DNA of 40,230 bases from Chloromonas sp. AAM2. Its lineage: Eukaryota; Chlorophyta; Chlorophyceae; Chlamydomonadales; Chlamydomonadaceae. Location: NCBI GenBank assembly GCA_004335635.1, contig QAXH01006425.1, forward strand, positions 22,360-62,589. The letters are read 5' to 3'. Both the position numbers and the translations under genes were made by a program. This document shows, piece by piece, positions 1-11,300 of the stretch (positions are counted from its first letter, which is position 1; every line of letters begins with the position of its first letter). The notes below the pieces were generated by a model. The model made no database searches, was not told where the DNA came from, and worked only from the letters and a program-made list of their open reading frames with translations.

Positions 1-106
1 GGGGGGGGTAAAAAACGTCCATCACCTGTTCCCATGCAGTTGTATCATGCTTCGTGAGGTTTGCATGACACCTACTGCTGCACCTGGATGCACCGTTTTG
101 GATCAC

Positions 107-2279
107 CTTTTGCTGCCAGTGTAGCTTGCGCATGAATGACCCTGCCAGGTAGATGACGTACAGGTCGAAGAACAGAGGAATGAAGTTGGCAGCAGCCAAA
201 CCTGAAGGAAACCGATCAAGAAACAGCAACAGGAGTATCGCTTCACAATATGAGCATTTTGCACTGTGGGATGGCATCAGCATCCCAGCAACAGCATCAT
301 TGGCACCAGTCAAAGCACATGCGTGTACCAAAACAGCCATGCTAATGCCATGTCGCATATGGGCATGTCCACACTGTTGCCCGTGTTGTATGCACATCTG
401 CATCATCTGCTACCGAAGTAGTGCTAGGCCATGAATGCAAGGTATGAGCGGCGCACCAGCAGTGGCTTGAGAGTTCCATGCCTGGTTGTTGTATGACAGC
501 GGATTGACGTCCGAGAACAGGATGATCCAGCAGCAAAAGTAGTACACCCGTGACAGGTGAAGAGCCCTGCACATGAGCAAAGCCCTTCGGTTTTCCATGG
601 TGCTACAGCAAATCTGACAGTGCCAACCAGTCAAGTTGTGATGTGTCAGGGCGAAGGGATGTGCAACAAGATACAAGACTGACGTTTTCCTCATAAACCG
701 ATGCGTCTGATCTATCACACCCCAGTCCAAGGCTCAGTTCCTTCCATACCAGAACAGCTGTACAGGCAACCGGCCATGTATGGATTGGTGGCGCAAAGGT
801 TTATCAGCTTATCCTCTGGGTTTAGAATTCAGTTCCCTATCGTCATGCCCTTCCACCATCCTCAGTCCAAGTTTCAAGCTCTTCTTACCTTGGAGCGTAG
901 GTCTTGATGCCCCGGACACTGCCCGCTGCACCCAGCCCCACAACGCCCACTATAGCCGTGAACAGCCAGCGCATGCCTCCATACACCACCAGCGCTGCAA
1001 GTACAGGGCTTAACAGGAATCTAATATCGAGAACTGTTATCAATCAACACCACCTGTGCCGTAGTACAGCTATGAAGTGCCACCATGTGCCACGTGCAGC
1101 ACTACAAGCAGTATTGCCTCACACCGCAAGCAACCATGGCATGACCACAACATCTCAGGCAGTAGCCATGAACCAGCCTGCAGCATCAGCATGTATCTAT
1201 TGCACACCACGAGACAATAGCCAGGGCATGACAGGCGTGTCGTGGCACATCATGCTGATTGCTACCAACGCAACTGCGTGCAGTTTTTCAAAGAGTAGTT
1301 GTTGACACTTGCAGTTTGTTGATCAGTTTGTCACAAATCTTCTGTCGAGAATGTCCATATAGCTATGCCATTGGTATCCTGCTAATATAAGGACATGCAC
1401 GCGGGCACATGGGCCACTAAGATATATGCATGTGCAACAATGGCCTAGTGCAACGTACCGAATACAATTCCGTTCTCGGTGGAAGCATTGGAGTTGATTT
1501 GGGTGGCCCCCTGGGTTTCATTGACGCTCTGATATACACCTTGGGCGAATATCAAGACCGCAGCAACGGCAATACCCAGGCCTGCTATCAGCCTGCGCAA
1601 TGCAACGAGCCACATGCAGGGATGGCGCTGCTGTATGCATGGGGGGCGCCAGGTGCTGCATGCAGGACCTGAGAAGAAATGCATGCGTGGTGTCTGGCGG
1701 CATGCATGCCCATGCAATGCTCGTATGTAGGCAGCCAGATGCATCGACTGATGTTGCATGTCGGGGTGACTGACGTCCGCTGACAGCTTTGGTGGTACCC
1801 TAATCCACCCCAAACCCAGCTACAGTAGTGCTCCACTGCCTTGTACTCACTGGAAAACGCAAACCCAGACAATGGATATGCGTAGGTCGCATCGACCGTA
1901 ACACCGGTGAATGCCGCAGAAGGAGTCAGCTGGAGCGTGTTCGCACTCAAGATTCGTGCAGCATACACAGACACGAATGTAGAGGGTCTTGGAGGGTCTT
2001 GGTTCGCGCTCAGTTTGTGTCATCCGTCAAAGCGTTGCGCCGTGCCGTGACCGCCCTCTTGCATACATGTTATTCACGCTGACTATCTGTCAGCCTTGTG
2101 TTGCAAGGTAATCCTGTGTAGCTGCTAAGTGAATCCCATGCAAGCACGGCATCCACGTAATCGACAGTGGTCGTGAAGAGCCTTGTGGTCGGCACACAGA
2201 TGATTACTTCGTCCGACAATCGGCCAGTGTTTGCCGCCAAGACGACAAAGTCCGAATGTCGGTTAATCGTAACTCTCAT
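107..2279 (-). CDS. Multi-pass membrane protein of unknown family, 5' part (runs off the left edge)
   Basis: Six exons read on the minus strand at 2279-2084, 1997-1851, 1668-1459, 994-889, 566-457 and 201-107. All five junctions have GT-AG introns and join in phase, giving 288 codons before the donor at 106; the rest lies outside the window. The first ~120 residues look soluble. Hydrophobic segments follow: LIAGLGIAVAAVLIFAQGVY, then a stretch around VVYGGMRWLFTAIVGVVG, then SRVYYFCCWIILFSDV, then NFIPLFFDLYVIYLAG. A possible N-glycosylation site (NET) follows the first segment, suggesting that loop is lumenal or extracellular. I do not recognise the family. The start is the weakest point: the ATG at 2279 lacks a clear signal peptide, and the frame stays open back to 2381, into the S28 coding region on the other strand. 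The exon chain is well supported by phase; function is unknown. Confidence 0.62.
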
Positions 2280-2343
2280 CGTGCGTTTGGATTTTTCGCA
2301 CGTATACCATGCTGTAAGAAGAAAAACTCTTTGTTGCTTTATC
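2280..2343. promoter_or_regulatory. Putative shared divergent promoter / overlapping 5' UTRs
   Basis: Only 64 bp separate the proposed start codon of the minus-strand membrane protein (2279) from the first favoured ATG of the plus-strand S28 peptidase (2344). If both starts are right, core promoters and 5' UTRs must overlap the neighbouring gene. No TATA box is evident. The true starts need transcript data. Confidence 0.3.
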
Positions 2344-5300
2344 ATGCAAGCGTCATGTAAAATGCCAAGAACCAAACCCAACCTGTGCAGCAGGCTGTTC
2401 TATGCAGCTCGTTTTGGGCAGCTCGTTCTCATGGTACTAGCTCTCATCGGATACTCACATGCCACCAAACCCAGCAATTTTAGGTATGCACACAGACGTG
2501 CTGTAGATGGCTCAAGGGCACATCAACTCGCTGGCGGTTGTCTGCAGGAGCAGTGGCATGACAGGCGGTTAGACCACTTCAGCAGGAGGCAGGACACAGA
2601 AAAGCTGACTTGGAAGCAGCGTGTGTTTGTCTGCGACCGCTGGTGGAGCGCTAGTGAGACAGGAGCCAGAGGACCCATCTTTCTCTACGGCAAGTGTACA
2701 GGCCCATCATAGATAGGTATAGACAGTGCAGACCAACCAGTGTCCATCATAAATAGGGCAGGCCCATCGTAGACATGTAGGATATAGGGGTCGTGAATCA
2801 ACCAGGAATTGAGTACTCCTGTGTCAGGCACTGGCCAGGAAGCTGCAAATTTCAGTCTCAGGCTTACAGAGCAACAGAGCGCCTATGCGCCAAAGAAATA
2901 AGCTGGATAGTAATGGTGGTGGCTACCCCTCGAGATTACTTTGACAGGTTGTTATTCTCACTCTGACGTCACATTGCTATCAAATACGTTTTCATTTGAT
3001 TGTTGATAACAATCACAAGAAGGGTGGGATTCCAACCTACAACCTACAAGTGAAGGGGATTGCGACACACCGCGATAGTAATGGTGATGGTCACCCCTGG
3101 AGGTGCTATCCTGACCACAAACCTCGTTAGACCCGAAAAGGGCCTCAAAACATGCATATGGAAACCAAACTCGTTACTCTCACTCTGACGTCACTGTTGC
3201 GTCACATGCTGAATGTGTGAGGCATGCTGGCCGCAATGCACAGATTCTGAGGCCAGCACAGGACAATCTCACACATGCATCCAAACCATTTGCAGCTTAA
3301 GTGAGCACAGCGTGCAGTGCCCTAAACATTGGGGGTTATGGTATGATTTGAGGGTTATTTGGCTGAGGGTTATAAGCAGTTTCCCAGATGACACTGGTAG
3401 CAGTGGTTGGCTTCGACATGAACCATCACAAGGATTGAAGGGACTGACAAGGTATAAAGCTTGAGTATTGGGACGAGGAATGCCCCCCCCCCTGTCTGCC
3501 CCCTCCCTCAGTTGAGGTGATGGCGTTGTCATCACCATCATGCAACTCTCGTGACTTGCTGGCATGCCTAGCCACAGCACCTGCGTCTGCTGAGGTTTGT
3601 AGCCTCTGTCCTCACATGGCATGATATGTCCTCGTATGGTGTGGCTCGGCTGCACCTGCCATGTGATTAGAATGACAGGCCAGGTATATCCGTCAGGTGG
3701 GGTAATGCTGCAGTCAACATCTGTGCACATCGGTGCATGTGCACGCCTATGTCAAGTGTGCATATGTCCGCCCATGATGAGCCTGTGATGCGTGTTGACA
3801 TGTACGTGCAGTGGGCAACGAGGGGGACGTGATGCTGTATGTGAACAACACCGGACTCATGTGGGAGAATGCCAAGGCGTTTGGTGCACGCCTTGTGTTT
3901 GCAGAGGTGGGGCCAAGGGAGGGGCTTGCAGGAGCAGGTGCCCAGATGCACACGGCCGGGCAGCACAGCGCAGGTCAAAGCCATGCATGCACATGCAATG
4001 CTCAAGCGCACATGCACAACGCTTATGTGTTCAACTACGTGGATCGTGATCAGGGTTACACGGACAGGTAGTGGCAGTGGCAGGCAATCATTCTCTGTCT
4101 TGCACCCTCACCGTGATCAAAAGCACTGGCACCTGTCCTTAATCCTTGGTAAAAGTTGTTTGAACAATCTTGTGGTAGTGTGACTGGTTTCACTTGTGTT
4201 AGTGTGACCGGTTTCACTTGTGGTAGTGTGACTGGTTGTAATGTGTGTAAAGATACTGTTGGTAGGCGGTGGTGACTGCCAAGACCGGGATATTGGTCTG
4301 GGATAATTCTGGAACAAGCACACAGTTGAGGACTCTATGCCACAAAAGGCACTCACAACACTGGCTCCAGTGGTACTCTCAAGAAATTTCTAAGACACTG
4401 CAGACACAACCGGTCTGTACACCGCAACTTTGCCCTTGGCATGCATTCCAATACCGCAGTACGGGTGTACACAAATTGTGTATCGAATTGTGTGGGGCCC
4501 TGACCAGGGAGAGACTCACAAGGACAGGTGGCGATAACGTCACGCACAGGATACGTGTTTTGCATCAATTACAGTACTGCATGCAGCTGCCACCGCCACT
4601 GCCCCGGCACATGCTTCTGTTGCGTTGCCCGTGCCCGTGCATGCAGCACCGTTACTATGGCGACAGCCAGCCCTTCGGGCCCGACAGTTGGTCGGTGGAC
4701 CCGTCCTACCTGACCACAGGCCAGGCAATGGCAGACTATGCAGAGCTCATATGGACCCTCAAGCACGGCACACCAGGTGCAGAAGATAGGTGAGTTTCGT
4801 GCACTGAGGATTTGTTGTGTACACGCTTGAATTTACCTTATATTTGTACTGTGCCGCTGTGTTGTCCTACCGGTAACCATGTTTAAATTGACATCTGCAT
4901 GCATAAGTGGTGGCCACATCCTGGTGCAAGAATTTGCTTCACGTTCAGCATTTGGTCGGGGTTTGGGTGATGGCCAACCCAACCGACCCGGGCTCCAGCC
5001 ACAGTTGAAGTCTGCGTGCATCCCTACTGGGAGTAACCTGCTCTCTGTGTGAGCACCTGTACGGGTTGCCCGCGTTGCAGTGCAGTGATTGTGTTCGGCG
5101 GCTCTTATGGCGGCGAGCTAGCAGTGTGGATGAGGCTCAAGTACCCTCATCTGGTACGGAACAGCACATGCGTGCACGCTCACGTGCGCATGCATTGACG
5201 CCATGCAGCGCATCATAGAATACTGCACATCAGCATGTGCTGCCCTCTTTGCCTTGCATGTGTAGGCAGCAGCAGAAGCGGAAGCAGCAGCAGCAGTTTG

Positions 5301-8300
5301 TCTAGATGTGTAGGCGTCCATGTTTTTGAGTTGTGCCGCTCTTGGATGCACCTGCATGTCATGGTGTGCACTGTTCTGTTCGGCGTGCATGTGGTAGCCC
5401 CAACCTGCGCTCTGCCCTGTTGTGTCGCTGCGCTCTGTTTGGCGTATCAGACGCATGCAATGTCCGCACATGGTGCTCTGTCCTGTGCTGTCGCTGCAGG
5501 TCCAGGGATCCATAGCCGCCTCTGCACCCATCCTGGGCTTCCCGGGCATGCCGGGCTTCAACCCCAGCGCTTACTGGCAGGTCCGTGCAAGATAACTCCT
5601 GTAAAAGACCCATCTCAGGATTTGTCGATGATACAGATGGTATGATAGAGCAGTCAGAAAGGCAACAAGATAGACCATTTTGGAGGTCTCCCGCTCACGC
5701 AAAGCTCCCATGCAACCTTTCCTTGTCCACAGGAAGTAGGGCCTTACATGAGGGGAGGGATTCCAACCCGTCCAACCTATATGTAAAGGGGATTGTGACA
5801 CACCTGGATAGTAGGGCCTCACACAGACGTGATGCATGCAGCCGCACTTAGCCAGGTCAAACGTCCGTGTGCGGCATGCTCGCAGCTGATGGCATGTCGC
5901 TAGACTTGTGCGGCATGCTCGCAGCTGATGGCATGCCTCTATACTTGTGCGGCATGCTTGCAGTCCAATCGACATGCCATGCACGTGCAGTCATGAGTGG
6001 TCTCCTGGCCTCCTGCACAGGTCGTGACCTACGGGGCCTCTGCTTCAGCGGGCGCCCCTGCGGGCTGTGCCAACAACACACGCAACGCCTTCAAGGCGCT
6101 GCTCACACTGGCAAACTCGACAGAGGTGGGAGGTGACAGGCATATGCTTAGGGCTGTGCCTAGCATATACTGACGTGTAATAGGTTGTTTTGCCGTTTGT
6201 GCCCCTGGTTCCTTGTGAGATGTCTGGTGAGCTGAGGTTTGGACAGGGTTGTGACGTACTGAGAGATGACAGGCGCGAAGGGATAGCTGAACCATTAGCG
6301 TCACATACCAGGCTGGTCTGTCAAACCCCACCACAGTGTGTGTGTCATGAAGTGAGTATGCCGCTGCCACACTCACCAGAAGGCGACGGCCACAGACAGG
6401 ATCAAAAGTGTGGTGCAGCTCACAAGCATGAGCGGTGTGAGCAGTACAGTCGGGCTTTTTGAGCAAGCCCTGAGAGCGCCATTGGCAGATGCTTCTGCTT
6501 TCTCAAAACTCTCTGCACTCAGTGTGTAGTGTTTGTTGTGCCTTGCGCGGCGTCCCTGTCAGCTGTGGACACAGCTTTCCAGTTACGCAGAGCCATTCGT
6601 TGTTGTTGTCTGTACTGTTGGGTTGTGTGCACAGGGGCGTGCCTCCGCCTCCCGTCTCCTCAGGCTGTGCAAGCCGCTGGAATCACCCGATGACGTCCTA
6701 GCAGCCGCCTACTGGATACAGGTGGACAGCACACACTTGCGTTGACTGTATTTTTGCACGCATCCGTGTAGCATGGCTCTGCTGATCAGCACGCATCCGT
6801 GTAGCATGGATTTGCTGATCAGCACGCATCCGTGTAGCATGGCTCTGCTGATCACAGGTGCCCAACTGCCCATGGCTGTTGCATGGCTCTGCTGATCACA
6901 GGTGCCCAACTGCCCATGCAAACCCTAAGCAGATCCTATGCAGGCTCTATGCAGACCCACCGGCCACGGCAGAAGATGCTGACACTATACCGATAAGATA
7001 CCGCACATTCAACTTGGGACCGTGTTGCTAGTGATGGCATTCGTACTTTGCACCCTGCTACCAGTGGGCTTTCTTGGCTTAACGATTGTCAGGCTCGTAA
7101 TTCTTGGAGAGATATTGTGTCTAGCTGCAGTATGGTGGGTTCAACCATGAAAAGCCATGTAATGATGATGATAATGGAGAAACCGCACCATTTCATGAAG
7201 TACTGGTACGGTGCAACATGCCATGACGTGCCATTGCCTCATGACTGCCTGCAGGGTGCCTGGGATTCTTTCTCCATGGGCAACTAGTGAGTGTCTTTCT
7301 AGGCTTGCCCTTTTAGAGTGTGACCAATTAACACTCAAGTTTGACCAGTTGATTCTGCTTGCATACAGTGCAATTGATGGGAGACACGGACCGGGTTATG
7401 CAGCCGATATCATCACGAAGCTGCCCATTTCATTGTCGCCTGTCTGGCACACATGTAGCCAGCACGTGTGATGCAGCAGCTGATAACATGTTTTCGATAC
7501 CACCTCTTGCAGCTCATATCATTGTCGCATGTCTGGCACATGTGGAGCAAGCACTGGCTTGCTAAGCTGCCACACAAGTAGGCTCTTGATGGGTCATGTG
7601 GCCGCTCACATGTTTTCTGACTTAATACCAGCAGTCCTTTGCAATGCACAAGTATGATGACTTGATCCATTTTCTGTTTGACTTGTCGGACGATACAGAT
7701 GTAAACAATACACTCACTCACTCACTCACTCACTCACTCACATGGTTGCTCACTCACTCATTCACATACACTCACTCACTCACTCACTCACTCACATGGT
7801 TGCTCATGCGACCCACCTATGTCAACACACACGTGACTGTTCATGCCATGCTGCAGTCCTTACCCGAGCTCTTACATCAGTGGTGATCCCTCACACCCCC
7901 TACCCGCATGGCCCATGAGGGCTGCATGCAGACACATGACAAAGGTACGTGCTGTGTAGGGTGCGAGCAACATGCCAAACAGGACAGCGGATTGATTGCA
8001 CCAACAGCATGTTCACAGAAATTGCACGCAAAGAACCAAAACAGGATGATGGGAGGAACCTGGTCAGCAGGGTAACGATTTAATGCATAGACAGGATGGC
8101 AAAAAAGAAAAGAACTCACGAGCTTTGCCACAAGCAAGTTGATTGGTTTGCGGCAAAGCAGGTCTACGTACGCTTCACAAGATGACGCGCTTTCACTTCA
8201 TCATCACCATAATGTGAAGCCAGAGCTACACCTGGATTCGCATGCATGTGCACCATGCAGATCCCTGACATGCATGGGCACCATGCACACCCTTCACATG

Positions 8301-11300
8301 CATGTGCACCATGCAGACCCTTGACATGCATGGGCACCATGCACACCCTTCACATGCATGCGCTCCATGCAGACCCTGCACATGCATGCACACCATGCAG
8401 ACCCTTCACATGTACCAGAGCGACCTGCTGGAGGGTCTGGCTAACGCAGTGGGTCTCATGTACAACACAACCGGGAAGGAGAAGTGCTATGACGTGTCCA
8501 CTTCCGGGCCCGCGGCAGGAGACACAGGTGTGAGCCACAAACATGGGAGCAGCGACCACAGTCGCGTTTACAGAAGTTATGAAGTGTCAACTCGATTGAA
8601 CTTGGCCTCAGCTACTGAGGCCTTCAGTCATTTACCTCAGGTGTGAGGCACGAGCGTTGAGCTTACAGAGGCAAGAACCACATATTGTGTTTATGGTTGA
8701 GTTCATGTTGCACAGCAGTACGTCGATGTGTTGATGATTACACTACGCTTAAGGAGGCGCATCTCTACCTTTATCTTGATGCCCTATGAAGGGGTACAAC
8801 CCGCTGCTGCGCTCGACCTCAGCTCGACCTTGGCTTGCAACACAAGGTTCAGTCAGTCACTGGTGGATCAACAAAGGATGCACAGGAGGTCACGTGCCTT
8901 TCCAGCTGCAAAAAAAAAGATGTTTGCCAGTTCTGGGACAATTTTCAGGAACAACACTGGCTCCAGTGGCATTCCTGGAGATTGTCCCAGAACTGGCAAA
9001 CATCTTTTTTTCCCTTGATGTGACGTTATGCTAGGTTATGATCGGGGCTGCCGTCAAGCACACACACCACAACTGCAGATCTTCTGCCACACATGCATGC
9101 ATGCACAACGTAACACCGAGCGCCACTACGCATTGATTTCCAGAATAATCATGTTGATCCCCATGTCTGCGTTGCCTGCCGGGTCCAGGCCCATGGGACT
9201 TCCAGGTCTGTACCGAACAGGTGAGACCAGTTGCACACACAGCAGACCACCGACTTGAGTGGTCACACCTGACTCCCTGACTTGTCAGGTGTCCCAAGTC
9301 CTTCATTGTCTTGAATAGTCGTGTCCTAAGCCCTTCATTGTCTTACATAGTCGTCTGTAGGTAGCCAGTTGCGCTCTGTAACTTGTGCCCGAATCAGGCC
9401 CTCTCTTGTATCTGCACCCGCCTGAGCTCTGCGTACCTCCATTTGCAAGGTATTCAAGCTCCATGTATAATGATCCAGGTATCCAACGCGCAACAATCTG
9501 GCCGGGCTGTCGCTGTGGACTGGATAATGCAGCCACCATTTCATGTCGCTGCAGATGGCCCAAGAGCAACCATACTTCCCCGCCAATGGGGTGACCGACA
9601 TGTTCTGGAGCCAGGTGGGCGCACTGACCTGACTGCTCAGCTGTGCAGGCAGCTTCAGTTGCTTGCTTTTGGTGCATGCCTGACAACTCCAGTGTTCATT
9701 GGCATTTGGTGCCTGACAACTCCAGTGCTCACTGGCATTTGGTGCCTGACAACTCCAGTGTCCATGGGCGCAAATCCTTGTTCATTGTTCCGTTTCCACG
9801 CACGTGTGTCATCCATATAGTACATGAGGGGAGGGACTCCAGCCCGTCCAACCTACATGTGAAGGGGGTTGCGAAATACCTGGATAGTAATAGTGGCGGC
9901 CAACCCCTCGAGGTGCTATCCTGACCGCATACTGCGTTAGACCCGAAAACCCTGTCGCCTCCTCCCAGCTAATTGAGGTGATGACATTGTTGATCTTTTC
10001 ACGTCTACATATCTCCTGCAGGGTGAATACGATCCCAAAAGCATAGCCGAGCACTGCCTGGGTGCCTGGAAGGTGCAGCCCGACTACGCCCTGCCGTTTG
10101 CTCCCATACAGTATGGAGGCATGGACGCACTCTCACAAGTAAGTCACGCAGCACACGATTGCCCAGGTCACAACAATCAGGTGACGAGGCACACGAGCAT
10201 GATTGGTAAGGAACGGTGGCAGTCATGCACACATCTTGGCTGAAGCTGCTCAGTTGGCAAGTGCATGCAGGGGGTTGAGTTGTGAGAGCTCGCAGTAATA
10301 ACACTTCATCCCTGGGTAGATCTGCACAAGGTCCTCTCCTTCGCCCAGTGAGGGGTCTTCGGCTGCCTCATTGGCCAGGGTGTCTCTGATACCCACACAG
10401 CAAGTATTGCCAATTACTACCGTCTACCCACGCATGCATGCATGCATGCATGCATGCACCAGCAGGCTGCCTTTACGATGGCCACATGACTGGAGTCAGG
10501 ACAAGCATGGTAGAGTACAGGTTGCATGACAGCCTGCTGTCGTCGCTACCTGTGTCCCGCAAATCAGGGACAAGTGAACTCAAGGCCCAAAGTCAGGATG
10601 ATGCATCAGCCTGACAGCCAGTGCCGTTCTTCACAGGCCCGATAACATCACACTGCAGCGCATTGCCTGGCCCTGTTTTCCAGTCATGTGAGGCATTATG
10701 GCTGTATTGCTGAGGCAGTCGGCAGTGAAGCAACATCATCTGTGTTGCCTGCAATGGGCATGCCCATGTTGCGGTGAAATTACATGCTGCTATTCGCTGT
10801 TGCAGTCATCTAACATTGTGCTGTCCAACGGCCTGATGGACCCTTGGAGTGCCTTTGGCGTGTTGACAAACGTTTCTGACACCATTGTAGCAGTTATCAT
10901 TCCAGAGGTGAGTGGAAAGTTGGGGCATTGTTTTGAATGGGCATGGGAGGGTGCCACTTGTAGTCTCTCATCCCCTGTTACTGTGCTGGAGGTGAGACAG
11001 GGCTTGGGATAATCTTTAGACTGGGCAGAGAGAGAGAGAATAGGGTGCTATACTGCTTGCCCACTTATTCCTGCCAGCGAGAGAGAGGGAAATGCTGCCG
11101 GCAGGCCACTCAAACCTGACGCCCTGCTGTTTTAGGAGTCAGCCACCATGTGCTGAGACGGCCTGTGCCCTGGTGAAAATGTGTGCCCTTGAGTGGGCCC
11201 TTGAGTGGTGGAAAAGTGGCCCTTGAGTGGTGGAAATGTGGCCCTTGAGTGGTGGAAAAGTGGGCCCTTGAGCTGAAACTGTCACTTGTCAAGCGCATGT

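Noticed and set aside
2167..2343. In-frame N-terminal extension of the S28 peptidase
   Set aside because: The frame is open upstream, with an ATG at 2200, but the signal peptide follows the ATG at 2344/2362 and would be internal if translation began earlier.
6756..6920. CRISPR-like array (33-bp repeats)
   Set aside because: Units are directly adjacent with no unique spacers, they lie in an intron of a eukaryotic gene, and no Cas-like gene is present.
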